From NCBI GenBank assembly GCA_949287305.1, contig CASEFX010000008.1, positions 1 through 64,000 on the forward strand: DNA of 64,000 nt. Reading direction: 5' to 3'. Position 1 is the stretch's first letter. The number at the start of each line of letters is the position of its first letter. Positions 8,663 to 17,034 of the stretch are shown piece by piece. The position numbers and the translations under genes are program-made. The notes beneath the pieces are model-generated. The model was not told the origin of the DNA, ran no database searches, and worked only from the letters and a program-made list of their open reading frames with translations. The stretch is from an uncultured Sutterella sp. (GTDB lineage Bacteria > Pseudomonadota > Gammaproteobacteria > Burkholderiales > Burkholderiaceae_F).

Positions 8663-9448
8663 TCAGGCCTCGATCCACGCGAGCGCGGCGTGACGGCCCG
8701 AGCGGGCGCCGTCGCGACGGTAGCTCCAGAAGCGCGCGGGATCGGCCGCGGTCGAAAGGCCGCAGTCCGTGACGTCGGTGACGCCGGCTTTCGCGAGCGC
8801 CTGACGCGCGAGCATCGCGAGGTCGGCCTTGTAGTGACCGTCGCCCGCGGGCTTGAAGGCGTCCCGAGCTTCGGGGAGACGCTCAAGCATGGCGGTGAGC
8901 ACGTCTTCTCCCGTTTCAAATTCGTCGGGGCCGATGCGCGGACCGAACCAGGCGACGAGGTCGGCGTCGTCGCCGAGCGCCTTCTTGAGCGTCTCGACGC
9001 TCTTTTCAAGCACCCCGGCGGCAAGGGACCGCCAGCCCGCGTGCACGGCGGCGACGGCTCGCCCCGAGCGGTCCGCGAGGAAGACGGGGAGGCAGTCGGC
9101 CGTCATGACGGCGCAGACGACGCCCGGCGTCATCGTCCAGGAGGCGTCGGCTTCAGGGGCTCCTTCGATCTCATCGGCGTGCAGGACTTCGGCGCCGTGC
9201 ACCTGCGAGAGCCACTTCGGGGCTGAGGGGACGAGCTGTCCCACGATCGTGCGGTTCATGCGCACGCAGGCGTCGGCGTCGCCCACGTGCGGACCAACGT
9301 TCAGGCCCATGATCCCTTCGGGGCCGCCCCAGGGGCCGCTCGAGACGCCGCCCGTGCGGCAGGTGAAGATCCCCTTCACTTTGGGAGAGGTCCCTTCGGG
9401 CCACTCGGCCCGGATCAATTCCAATTCCGGTTTTTCCCAGTTGAGCAT
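8663..9448 (-). CDS. pgeF: Purine nucleoside phosphorylase/laccase-domain PgeF
   Basis: This 261-residue protein belongs to the YfiH/PgeF family (multicopper polyphenol oxidase domain). Its members have been assigned purine nucleoside phosphorylase/deaminase activity and a role in removing a wrong amino acid from peptidoglycan precursors. The three metal-binding signatures are present: QVHGAEV (His84), TADCLPV (Cys119) and HAGWRS (His136). The C-terminal [18 protein letters not shown] is also typical. The gene lies 24 bases downstream of rluD, an arrangement common in betaproteobacteria. Which activity dominates in the cell is not decided by the sequence. Confidence 0.92.
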   Translation of the reverse strand: MLNWEKPELELIRAEWPEGTSPKVKGIFTCRTGGVSSGPWGGPEGIMGLNVGPHVGDADACVRMNRTIVGQLVPSAPKWLSQVHGAEVLHADEIEGAPEADASWTMTPGVVCAVMTADCLPVFLADRSGRAVAAVHAGWRSLAAGVLEKSVETLKKALGDDADLVAWFGPRIGPDEFETGEDVLTAMLERLPEARDAFKPAGDGHYKADLAMLARQALAKAGVTDVTDCGLSTAADPARFWSYRRDGARSGRHAALAWIEA

Positions 9449-9472
9449 GTGCTTTCCTTTGCGACTTCGTCG

Positions 9473-10564
9473 TCAACGGACGGCGAGGTCGACCAAATCC
9501 TTTTCAAAAACCGTCACCGGACGGTCGATCGGACCAAATCCGATGTCTTCCATCAGGTTCGCCATGTCTTCGTCGGGTTCGACGAACCATTCGCGGTATT
9601 CGCCCGTGACGGGGTGCAGAAAGCCGAGGCGCGAAGCATGGAGCGCCTGGCGGTGAAAATCAAAGAGGTTCTCAAGCTTCACGCCGAGACCGGGCGCGCG
9701 GCCGCGGTAGACCTGATCGCCCACGAGCGGGAGGTCTTCGCCCGTCAGGTGCACGCGGATCTGATGCGTGCGGCCCGTGTCGAGTCGGCAGGCGACCCAG
9801 GAGACGGGAATGCCTTCGACTTCCGACCAATCCACGGCGCGGGCGCGGGTCTTGGCGTACTTCGCGCGCACGCCCGTCGACCCGGGGAAGCCCTTGAAGC
9901 GCGTGCGGCTGCGCGGATCGCGACCGATCGGCACCTCGACCGTAAAGTCGCGCGCGGCGTAGCCGAGCGTAATCGCCCAGTATTCGCGCTTCACGGTGCG
10001 CTCCTGGAGCTGACGCACGAGATTCGTCTGCGCGGCGAGCGTCCGGGCGACCACCATGAGGCCCGAGGTGTCGCGGTCGAGACGATGGACGATCCCGGCG
10101 CGCGGGACGTTCGCGAGTTCGGGATAGCGCCAGAGAAGACCGTTGAGGAGCGTGCGGTCGGGATTGCCGGCCCCGGGATGCACGACGAGTCCCGCAGGCT
10201 TCGCGACCACGATCACCGCCTCGTCCTCGTAGACGACGTCGAAGTCGATCCCTTCCTGCGGCGCAAAGGCGAGGGCCTCGTCGATGCGGGGCTCTTCAAG
10301 GAGCGCGATTTCGTCGCCGTCCGTCACCTTCTGGCGGACCTTCGTGACGACCGAGCCGTTCACTTCCACGCTGCCGTCTTCGATGAGTTTCTGCAGGCGG
10401 GCGCGGGAAACCTCGGGCATGAGGGAGGCCAACACCTTGTCGAGGCGTTCTCCCCAAAAGCCCTCCACCGTGAAAACCGGGAGCAAATTCTCTTCTTCTT
10501 CCGAGGCCACCGTCGGCATCGGATCGCTATAATCGTGAGACTCTTTCTCGACAGTGTTTGTCAT
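9473..10564 (-). CDS. rluD: 23S rRNA pseudouridine synthase RluD
   Basis: RluD makes pseudouridines in helix 69 of 23S rRNA. The 363-residue product has an N-terminal S4 RNA-binding domain (GERLDKVLASLMPEVSRARL, about 38-90) and the catalytic motif HRLDRDTSG with Asp163. The distal motif is RLDTGRTHQIRVHL. I start at MTNTVEKESH because GGAA/GGA precedes it at a reasonable distance. A second candidate at 10519 (MPTVASEEE) would leave the TATAAT at 10528-10533 outside the gene. The 5' end lies head-to-head with bamD, only 16 bases apart with this start, so the bamD promoter must lie inside rluD or its leader. Confidence 0.92.
   Translation of the reverse strand: MTNTVEKESHDYSDPMPTVASEEEENLLPVFTVEGFWGERLDKVLASLMPEVSRARLQKLIEDGSVEVNGSVVTKVRQKVTDGDEIALLEEPRIDEALAFAPQEGIDFDVVYEDEAVIVVAKPAGLVVHPGAGNPDRTLLNGLLWRYPELANVPRAGIVHRLDRDTSGLMVVARTLAAQTNLVRQLQERTVKREYWAITLGYAARDFTVEVPIGRDPRSRTRFKGFPGSTGVRAKYAKTRARAVDWSEVEGIPVSWVACRLDTGRTHQIRVHLTGEDLPLVGDQVYRGRAPGLGVKLENLFDFHRQALHASRLGFLHPVTGEYREWFVEPDEDMANLMEDIGFGPIDRPVTVFEKDLVDLAVR
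10528..10533 (+). promoter_or_regulatory. Candidate -10 element for bamD
   Basis: A perfect TATAAT occurs 47 bases before the bamD start codon. No good -35 hexamer is found 17 bases upstream. The element lies within the first codons of rluD if the longer rluD start is right, so it may instead support the shorter one. Confidence 0.4.
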
Positions 10565-10580
10565 GGATTCCAAAATTCCT

Positions 10581-11345
10581 ATGAATCGATTTCTCGTTCG
10601 TGCGGCGGTCGTAACGGTCGCGGCGCTCTCCACGGCGTCCTGCTCCTGGCTTCAGAGCCTGGAAACGGACCCGACGCTCGACTGGTCGGCCGACAAATTG
10701 TATACGGAAGCCCGCGCCGCATTGGACGACAGCAACTGGACACAGGCCAAAGAGTACTATCAGAAGCTTGAGGCGCGTTATCCCTTCGGTCAGTATGCTC
10801 AGCAGGCTCAGATCGAATCGATCTACGCCAACTGGAAGGACGGCGACGCGGACGTGGCCATTCAGGCCGCCGACCGCTTCCTGCGCAGCTACCCGAATCA
10901 CGCCAACAGCGACTACGTTCTCTATCTGAAGGCGCTCGCCACGATGAACGAAAGCGACAGCTTCATCGCCTGGCTCCTTCCGGAAGACATGTCGGAACGT
11001 GACGCCAACGCCGCGCGCGAAGCCTTCGACATCTACAAGGAACTCGTTCTTCGTTTCCCGCAGAGCCGCTTTGCGCCCGACGCCCGTCGCCGCATGCACC
11101 GTCTGGTGCTCGCGCAGGCTCAGCACGAACTGCGGACCGCGCAATATTACTACGAGCGCCACGCTTATGTCGCCGCAATCGAGCGTGCGCAGCGCGTCGT
11201 TCGCGAATTTCAGAACACCCCGATGCGCGACGATGCGCTCGAGCTGATCCGCACCTGCTACGAGGAGCTCCAGATGGACGACCTCGCCAAGGACACGCAG
11301 CGCCTCATCGACATCAACAAGGGCCGCGAAAAGACCGTCCGCTGA
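10581..11345 (+). CDS. bamD: Outer membrane assembly lipoprotein BamD
   Basis: BamD is the essential lipoprotein of the BAM complex that inserts beta-barrel proteins into the outer membrane. The 254-residue product has a lipobox LSTASC with Cys21 and then TPR repeats. The first holds LYTEARAALDDSNWTQAKEYYQKL and the second HANSDYVLYLKAL, both family hallmarks. Length matches known BamD/ComL proteins. It is divergent from rluD as in other betaproteobacteria and is followed by a clear terminator, so it is probably monocistronic. A start 18 bases upstream (MDSKIP) is possible and would only lengthen the signal peptide. Confidence 0.95.
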   Translation: MNRFLVRAAVVTVAALSTASCSWLQSLETDPTLDWSADKLYTEARAALDDSNWTQAKEYYQKLEARYPFGQYAQQAQIESIYANWKDGDADVAIQAADRFLRSYPNHANSDYVLYLKALATMNESDSFIAWLLPEDMSERDANAAREAFDIYKELVLRFPQSRFAPDARRRMHRLVLAQAQHELRTAQYYYERHAYVAAIERAQRVVREFQNTPMRDDALELIRTCYEELQMDDLAKDTQRLIDINKGREKTVR

Positions 11346-11368
11346 CGTTCCTTTCCGCCTGAACTTCG

Positions 11369-11405
11369 AAACCCTCGACGACGAAAATCGCCGAGGGTTT
11401 TCTCT
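11369..11405 (+). terminator. Intrinsic terminator after bamD
   Basis: AAACCCTCG..CG pairs with CG..CCGAGGGTTT and is followed by a T-rich tail (TTTTCTCTTT), 23 bases after the bamD stop codon. Confidence 0.85.
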
Positions 11406-11441
11406 TTGGGAAAGAGGGACCGGTTTCTCCAGTCCCCGGTC

Positions 11442-12758
11442 TCAACCCACCTTTTTCTCGAACGCGAGCGCCTCGCGCCGGCCCTCCTCCATGTCGAGGG
11501 TCTTCAGGACCGCGATCGCGCCGAGGAAGAAGAGTCCCGTGATCGCGATCGCGAGCCGGTGGTTGTTCCCCGACACCCAGGTGACCGCCCCGTAGGTGAG
11601 CGGCCCCACGATGTTCGCAAACCAAAGGGCCATGTTCCAGAACCCGTAGAATTCGGCCGAGCGCGCCGCAGGAGACAGAACCGCGACCATGGCGCGGCCC
11701 GCCGACTGCGAAGAACCCATGGCGATCCCCGCAAGATTGGCTGCGATCCAGAACTGCACGACGCCCTCGCTCGTCGCGGCGACGACGATCATCGCAACCC
11801 AGATCCAGAGCGTGAGCATGAGGCTCTTTTTATGGCCGATCTTGTCCTCCACATAACCGAAGCTGAAGGCCCCGACCGCCGCCGTGACGTTGACGAGAAA
11901 GACGAGGAGAATCGAATCGTTGAGGGTGAAGCCCATCACGGCCGTCGCGTAGACGGCGGAGAGCGTGATGACGACGCTCACGCCGCACTGATTGAGAAAG
12001 CTCGTGAGCGTGAGGCGCCCGAAGTGCTTCAGCTGCGGCAGGGCCGAGGCGGTCTTCTTGAGGCTCGCCATCGAATCCGAAAAGAGGGCCGCCGCCCGCG
12101 GGGCGTCGGGCTTCGGGACCGCACGCTCCCTGAGCCAGGCAAAGGTCGGCACCGTCGCCACGGCGAAGACGACGCCCGTGATCCAGAGCGTTCCCGCGAC
12201 CGACCCGTCGAAGTCGAGCCCCCAGAGCTCCGGCCCGAAGGTGACGAGCAGAAGCGAGAGCCCCAGCGTCACGAGGCCTCCGCAGTAGCCGAAGGACCAG
12301 CCCCAGCCCGAAACCTTGCCGACGCCCTCGTCGCTTGCGATTTCGGGGAGGAAGGCGGAATTGAGCGTTTCGCCGATGTTGAAGGCGAGGTTCGAGAGGA
12401 CGATCATGAGCGCCGCCCAAACGATCGTGCCCTCACCCGTGAGCGTAAGCCCGAAGGTGGCGGCGATGCAGACGACGGTCGCGATGAAGAGCCCCGACTT
12501 CTTTTTGGCGTGCGCGTCGGCGAGCGTTCCGATGACGGGCATCACGACCATCCCGATCGCGCTCGAAACCGCGATGATGACCGTCCAGAGAAGCGTCGCC
12601 CAAGAGGCGTTCCCCGCGACGACGTTTACGAAGTAGGCGTTGTAGACGGCGGTGAGCACCACCGTCGTATAGCCCGAATTGGCGAAGTCGAAGGCGGCCC
12701 AGCCGAAGACTTCTCGGGGCGCCACGCCCGGGCGCAGGGAGGTTTTCGGAAAAAACAT
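11442..12758 (-). CDS. MFS permease, Atg22/UMF1 type
   Basis: This 438-residue integral membrane protein has about twelve hydrophobic segments. It carries the signatures of the vacuole-effluxer (Atg22/UMF1) branch of the major facilitator superfamily: WAAFDFANSGYTTVVLTAVY at the N terminus and GWGWSFGYCGGL in the middle. The substrate of bacterial members is mostly unknown, with amino acid efflux suggested for the yeast homologue. Its ATG overlaps the stop codon of the upstream amidohydrolase gene as TGATG, so the two are translationally coupled. A TTG one codon earlier is possible but less likely. The coupling hints that it could carry a substrate or product of the HDAC-like enzyme, which is inference only. 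Confidence 0.85.
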   Translation of the reverse strand: MFFPKTSLRPGVAPREVFGWAAFDFANSGYTTVVLTAVYNAYFVNVVAGNASWATLLWTVIIAVSSAIGMVVMPVIGTLADAHAKKKSGLFIATVVCIAATFGLTLTGEGTIVWAALMIVLSNLAFNIGETLNSAFLPEIASDEGVGKVSGWGWSFGYCGGLVTLGLSLLLVTFGPELWGLDFDGSVAGTLWITGVVFAVATVPTFAWLRERAVPKPDAPRAAALFSDSMASLKKTASALPQLKHFGRLTLTSFLNQCGVSVVITLSAVYATAVMGFTLNDSILLVFLVNVTAAVGAFSFGYVEDKIGHKKSLMLTLWIWVAMIVVAATSEGVVQFWIAANLAGIAMGSSQSAGRAMVAVLSPAARSAEFYGFWNMALWFANIVGPLTYGAVTWVSGNNHRLAIAITGLFFLGAIAVLKTLDMEEGRREALAFEKKVG

Positions 12759-13720
12759 CAAACGGGATTCCTTTCGAGCGCCGTACGAACGAGCGTCTGC
12801 AGATGCGCGAGAACGCTTCGCGCGAGCGATCGGATGCTGTAGCCCCCTTCGAGAACGCTCACGAGTCGTCCGTCGCAGAGGTCCTCGGCCTCTTCGGTGA
12901 GGCGCCGCGTGAGGTAGGCAAAGTCCATTTCGGCGAACTTGAGCTGCGCCATATGCTCTTCGTTGTGCGCATCAAAGCCGGCGGAGAGAAAGACAAAGTC
13001 GGGCCGGAAGCGTCGGAGTTCCGGAATCCAGACTTCTTCCAGAAGGGTCTTCAGATCGTTGCCGTCGGCCCCCGCCGCAAGCGGCGACTGCGTCACGTTG
13101 GCGGGCACGGGCGTCATTTTGCGGTCCGGATAGAGCGGCCACTGAAAGAGACTCCAGAAGTGCAGATTCTCGCGTCCCGCCAGGATCTCTTCCGTTCCGT
13201 CCCCGTGGTGCGCGTCGAAGTCGAGCACCGCGACGCGCGGAAAACCGCGCAGCTGCGCGTAGAGCGCTCCGATCGCGACGTTGTTGAAGTAGCAGAACCC
13301 GCCCGCACGCGCACGCCCCGCATGATGTCCGGGCGGGCGAACCGCGCAGAAGGCGTTTCGAACCTTTCTTTCCTTCACGGCGTCGACCGCCGCGACGACC
13401 GCGCCCACGCTCTTGGCGGCCGCCTCGAAAATGCCCGGCCCCACGGGCGTGTCGGGAAGCCGGAAGCGCTCGAGATCCTCGGGCGTCGCGCGGGACTGCG
13501 AAATGCGGCGAAGGGATTCGACGTAGTCGGCGTCGTGCGCGAGGCGCAGATAGTCGTCGTTGGCCGGACCGCACTCGAAGCGCTCGACCAAGTCGTCCAA
13601 TCCCAAAACCATCATGCGGCTTTCGATCGCATCGATTCGTTCCGGGGTTTCGGGGGCTTCCTCCATCGGATTGGGACGAAGCACCGAGTCGTGTGTGAAG
13701 TAACCGGTTGGGTGGGACAT
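12758..13720 (-). CDS. Histone deacetylase family amidohydrolase
   Basis: The 320-residue product has the arginase/deacetylase fold motifs: RPPGHHAG with the catalytic His pair, FCYFNNVAIGA, the zinc ligands in LDFDAHHGDGT, and the later LSAGFDAH plus LEGGYS. Bacterial relatives deacetylate acetylpolyamines, acetoin-pathway proteins or other small N-acetyl compounds. The true substrate is unknown here. I start at MSHPTGYFTHD (ATG); a TTG four codons earlier would add little. It is the first gene of a two-gene unit with the MFS permease. Confidence 0.9.
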   Translation of the reverse strand: MSHPTGYFTHDSVLRPNPMEEAPETPERIDAIESRMMVLGLDDLVERFECGPANDDYLRLAHDADYVESLRRISQSRATPEDLERFRLPDTPVGPGIFEAAAKSVGAVVAAVDAVKERKVRNAFCAVRPPGHHAGRARAGGFCYFNNVAIGALYAQLRGFPRVAVLDFDAHHGDGTEEILAGRENLHFWSLFQWPLYPDRKMTPVPANVTQSPLAAGADGNDLKTLLEEVWIPELRRFRPDFVFLSAGFDAHNEEHMAQLKFAEMDFAYLTRRLTEEAEDLCDGRLVSVLEGGYSIRSLARSVLAHLQTLVRTALERNPV

Positions 13721-13911
13721 GGTTGCGCTCAAAAGCCTGGATGTTGGAAGGTTAGCACGCGGGGCCGAACTTTCAGGCGGTTCTTTGCAAAGAATTCGCG
13801 CGCAGGTCTCTCCGCCCTACGGAATGTCACAATTTATCCGTCCTCGAAACGGGGCTTCGCCTGCGGGACCGCTAGAATCAAAGGGTTTTCACGCAGACTC
13901 TGGTTTTCTTC

Positions 13912-15165
13912 ATGTCGTTACGCTCCACGCTCGTGCCGCTTGCGCTCTCGGTTTCGCTTCTCGCGGGCCCCGTCCTTCACGCGGCCGAATCCGCCGCGCC
14001 CGCTCCGGTGGAAAAGCCCGCCCCCGCCCGGGAGAAGGCTTCCGCTCAAGCGCCCGCCGCGCAGAACAAGGAGGCCGCGCCCGCCAAGGCGGCCGAAAAG
14101 GCAAAGAGCACGCCCCGCGTGAAGAACTACGCCCTGCGCCCCGACGTCCTCGACTATCTCGCGAAAGTCTCGAAGGAAGAAAAGATTCCTCTTGACTGGC
14201 TCAAGAAGGAAGTCGCCTCGGCGCGTTATTCGCCGCTCACGCAGAAGTATTCGACGCCGAAACCCAACGCCAACCGCAAGACGACGCCCGAACGGAATTT
14301 TGCGCTCTACAAGCGCAATCTCCTCACGGAAGAACGCATCGCCGACGGCGTCGACTTCGTCGCGCGCAATCTTGCGACGCTCGAGCGGCTCGAAAAGGAA
14401 CTCGGCGTCGACCGCCACGTCGTGGCGGCCGTGATCGGGATCGAATCGATTTACGGCAAGAACATGGGGCGCTTTCGCGTGATCGACGCCCTTATGACGC
14501 TCTCCTTTGACTACACGCGGCGCGCGACTTACTACAAAAAGGAACTTGCCGCCTACCTCGCCTACTGCCACCGCGAGGGCCTTCCCGTCACGGCGGTGCG
14601 CGGGTCGTTCGCGGGCGCGATCGGCCTCGGTCAGTTCATGCCCACTTCGCTTTTCGCCTACGGAAAGGACGGGAACGGCGACGGACACGTCGACATCGTG
14701 GAGTGCGAGGCGGACGGCGCGGCCTCGGTCGCGAACTTCCTTCTCGAGCACGGATGGAAGCGCGGGGAAAAGCCTCTCTATCCGGCCGAGGCCAACGCCA
14801 AGATCTTCAAGGCGACCGCCTCGGGCGGGATCAAGGCCCACACGACCGTGGGAGCTCTCCTCAAGGCGGGCGTAAAGCCCAAGGGCGGCTGGACGCTCCC
14901 CGAAGGCGACGCGGCGCTCCTCGTCGACCTGCCCTGGATCCTCGCCGACGACAAGAAGGGTGTCGACTATTTCGTGGGAACGCCTTCCTTCAGCGCGATC
15001 CTTCACTACAACCGCAGCTACTTCTACGCGGCGGCCGTCTCGATACTCGCCAACGAAATCCGTGCGCGCGAGGACGCGATCGAAAAGGCCCGCGAACCGG
15101 TGGAGAAACCCGCGGGAAAGCCTGCGGAGAAGCCCGCCGACGCGCCCGAGACCAAGCAGTCCTGA
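13912..15165 (+). CDS. mltB: Lytic murein transglycosylase B
   Basis: MltB cleaves peptidoglycan glycan strands with formation of 1,6-anhydromuramic acid. The 417-residue protein has a Sec signal peptide (about residues 1-24) rather than a lipobox. A Pro/Ala/Lys-rich linker runs to about residue 68. The SLT-type domain has the catalytic Glu178 in GIESIYG and the MltB signature GAIGLGQFMPTS, followed by DGNGDGHVDI. The C terminus is again a low-complexity Pro/Lys/Ala tail. Absence of a lipobox suggests a soluble periplasmic form. It stands alone between a 191-base spacer and a terminator. Confidence 0.93.
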   Translation: MSLRSTLVPLALSVSLLAGPVLHAAESAAPAPVEKPAPAREKASAQAPAAQNKEAAPAKAAEKAKSTPRVKNYALRPDVLDYLAKVSKEEKIPLDWLKKEVASARYSPLTQKYSTPKPNANRKTTPERNFALYKRNLLTEERIADGVDFVARNLATLERLEKELGVDRHVVAAVIGIESIYGKNMGRFRVIDALMTLSFDYTRRATYYKKELAAYLAYCHREGLPVTAVRGSFAGAIGLGQFMPTSLFAYGKDGNGDGHVDIVECEADGAASVANFLLEHGWKRGEKPLYPAEANAKIFKATASGGIKAHTTVGALLKAGVKPKGGWTLPEGDAALLVDLPWILADDKKGVDYFVGTPSFSAILHYNRSYFYAAAVSILANEIRAREDAIEKAREPVEKPAGKPAEKPADAPETKQS

Positions 15166-15189
15166 CGACGTTGCCTACGGCACCAAAGC

Positions 15190-15221
15190 GAACGCCCCGT
15201 CCTTTCGGATTCGGGGCGTTC
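15190..15221 (+). terminator. Terminator between mltB and the ABC importer
   Basis: GAACGCCCC pairs with GGGGCGTTC around a loop, followed by CCTGTTT. It is placed between two convergent genes and may serve both. Confidence 0.7.
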
Positions 15222-15244
15222 CTGTTTCGGGAATGGTCCGGCGA

Positions 15245-16033
15245 TCAACCGAGCATCATCTTGTCGGAGACGGCGTCGCCCGCCTCTTCAAAGAGCCGCA
15301 GAAGGTCCGCGGGGGTGAGCTTTTTCTTTTCCTCGCCGCGCACGTCGACGACCGGGGCGCCGTTGTGCATCATGATGAGGCGGTTGCCGAAACGCAGCGC
15401 GTCGCGCATGTTGTGCGTGATCATGAGAGTTGTAAGCTGCTTGGCAGCCACGATCCGCTCCGTCATGTCGAGCACCTTGGCGGCGGTCTTCGGGTCCAGA
15501 GCCGCCGTGTGTTCGTCGAGAAGCAGCAGTTCCGGACGGCGAAGCGTCGCCATGAGAAGGGTCACCGCCTGACGCTGACCGCCCGAGAGCAGTCCCACGT
15601 GCGCCGTTAGGCGATTTTCGAGACCGAGACCGAGTTCGGCGAGGAGCGCCCGGAATTCTTCGGTCTTTTCCTTCTTCTCGCTCCAGGAGAGTCCGGGACG
15701 ATCGCCCCGGCGCGCCGCCATGGCGAGGTTTTCCTCGATCATCATGTTCCCGGCCGTACCCTTCATCGGGTCCTGGAAGACGCGCCCGATGAGGGCCGCG
15801 CGGCGGTGTTCGGGCATCTTCGTGATGTCCTTCCCGGCGAGGATGATGCGGCCCTCGTCGACGGGGAAGACCCCGGCCACGGCGTTGAGGAGCGTGGACT
15901 TCCCGGCCCCGTTGCTGCCGATCACCGTGCAGAAGTCCCCGTTCTCAAGCTTGAGGTTCACATTGCGAAGCGCCGTCTTTTCGTTGGGCGTGCCGCGAAA
16001 GAAAGTCTTGCTGACGTTTTCGATGGTGAGCAT
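15245..16033 (-). CDS. ABC importer ATP-binding protein
   Basis: This 262-residue ATPase has Walker A GSNGAGKST (39-47), the ABC signature LSGGQ (149-153), Walker B LLLLDEH (169-175) and the switch His in MITHNMRD. It lies 12 bases downstream of the permease gene in a binding protein-permease-ATPase operon. The set resembles the importers with PF04392 binding proteins, some of which are reported to take up aromatic amino acids (TrpXYZ-like). The substrate cannot be read from the sequence. Confidence 0.9.
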   Translation of the reverse strand: MLTIENVSKTFFRGTPNEKTALRNVNLKLENGDFCTVIGSNGAGKSTLLNAVAGVFPVDEGRIILAGKDITKMPEHRRAALIGRVFQDPMKGTAGNMMIEENLAMAARRGDRPGLSWSEKKEKTEEFRALLAELGLGLENRLTAHVGLLSGGQRQAVTLLMATLRRPELLLLDEHTAALDPKTAAKVLDMTERIVAAKQLTTLMITHNMRDALRFGNRLIMMHNGAPVVDVRGEEKKKLTPADLLRLFEEAGDAVSDKMMLG

Positions 16034-16045
16034 CTTCGGGACTCC

Positions 16046-16924
16046 TTACTTGCTGCGGGCGGCCGCCACTTTGGATTTGACGAGGGGGAGACTCAGCGCG
16101 ATCGCGACGAGCACCGCCGTGAAGAGCTTGAGGTCGTTCGGGGGCATGCCCATTTCGAGCACCGCCGCGATGACGAGGCGGTAGACGATCGAGCCGAGGA
16201 CGACCGAGACGAGCCGCATCTTGAAGGTGGAGGCCCCGAAGAGCACTTCGCCGATGATGACGGAGGCGAGACCGATCACGATCGTCCCTACACCCATGCC
16301 GACGTCCGCGAAGCCGTTGTTCTGCGCGACGATGGCGCCCGAGAGCGCGACGAGCCCGTTCGAGATGACGAGCCCCAAAACCATCATGCCGTCCGTGTTG
16401 ATCCCCTGCGCGCGGGCCATCTGGGCGTTGATCCCGGTCGCGCGGATGGCCGTGCCGATCTCGGTCCCGAAGAACCAGTAGATGATCACGCCCACCACGA
16501 CGGCGAAGAGAAGACCCACGACGAGCCCCGCCTGCGGCACCGTGAGACCGAGCGACTCAAAGAGCGTAAAGAGCGTCGTTTCCTGTAGAAGACCGACGTT
16601 GGCCTTGCCCATGACGTGCAGATTGACCGAATAGAGGCCGATCATCGTGAGAATCCCGGAGAGGAGAACCGGAATCCGAAGCTTCGTCGTGAGATACCCC
16701 GTCACGGCGCCCGCGCAGCATCCCGCCACGACGGCGAGAAGAACGGAGACTGTGATGCCGAGCCCCGCGACGATCCCCGTCGCGGCCACGGCCGCGCCGA
16801 GCGGAAAACTGCCTTCGACCGAAAGGTCCGCCGCGTCGAGCACGCGAAACGAGAGAAAGACGCCTAGCGCCAGAATGGACCACTGAAGGCCCTGTCCCAC
16901 TGTGGAGAGCAAAAGATCGAGCAT
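16046..16924 (-). CDS. ABC importer permease
   Basis: This 292-residue permease has eight to nine hydrophobic segments and the family-typical LSVEGSFPLGAAVAA and RATGINAQMARAQGIN stretches, related to branched-chain amino acid permeases. I start at MLDLLLSTVG because AAGGAA precedes it by seven bases; an in-frame extension adds only polar residues. It lies between the ATPase and the binding-protein genes, the latter separated by a 110-base spacer containing a strong hairpin. Confidence 0.9.
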   Translation of the reverse strand: MLDLLLSTVGQGLQWSILALGVFLSFRVLDAADLSVEGSFPLGAAVAATGIVAGLGITVSVLLAVVAGCCAGAVTGYLTTKLRIPVLLSGILTMIGLYSVNLHVMGKANVGLLQETTLFTLFESLGLTVPQAGLVVGLLFAVVVGVIIYWFFGTEIGTAIRATGINAQMARAQGINTDGMMVLGLVISNGLVALSGAIVAQNNGFADVGMGVGTIVIGLASVIIGEVLFGASTFKMRLVSVVLGSIVYRLVIAAVLEMGMPPNDLKLFTAVLVAIALSLPLVKSKVAAARSK

Positions 16925-16999
16925 GATGAGTTCCTTATTTCTTGTCGGTACCTCGGGGAGCACGGGTCATTAGAGGCTCACCGTCGGTTTTATGGAGAA

Positions 17000-17021
17000 G
17001 CGCCTTCCCTGGGGAAGGCGC
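17000..17021 (-). other. Intercistronic hairpin in ABC operon
   Basis: GCGCCTTCCC and GGGAAGGCGC form a near-perfect inverted repeat just downstream of the binding-protein gene. It lacks a T-tract on the minus strand. Such hairpins commonly stabilise the binding-protein part of the message so that it is made in excess over the permease; that role is inferred here. Confidence 0.55.
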
Positions 17022-17034
17022 CCCGCGTATGCCG

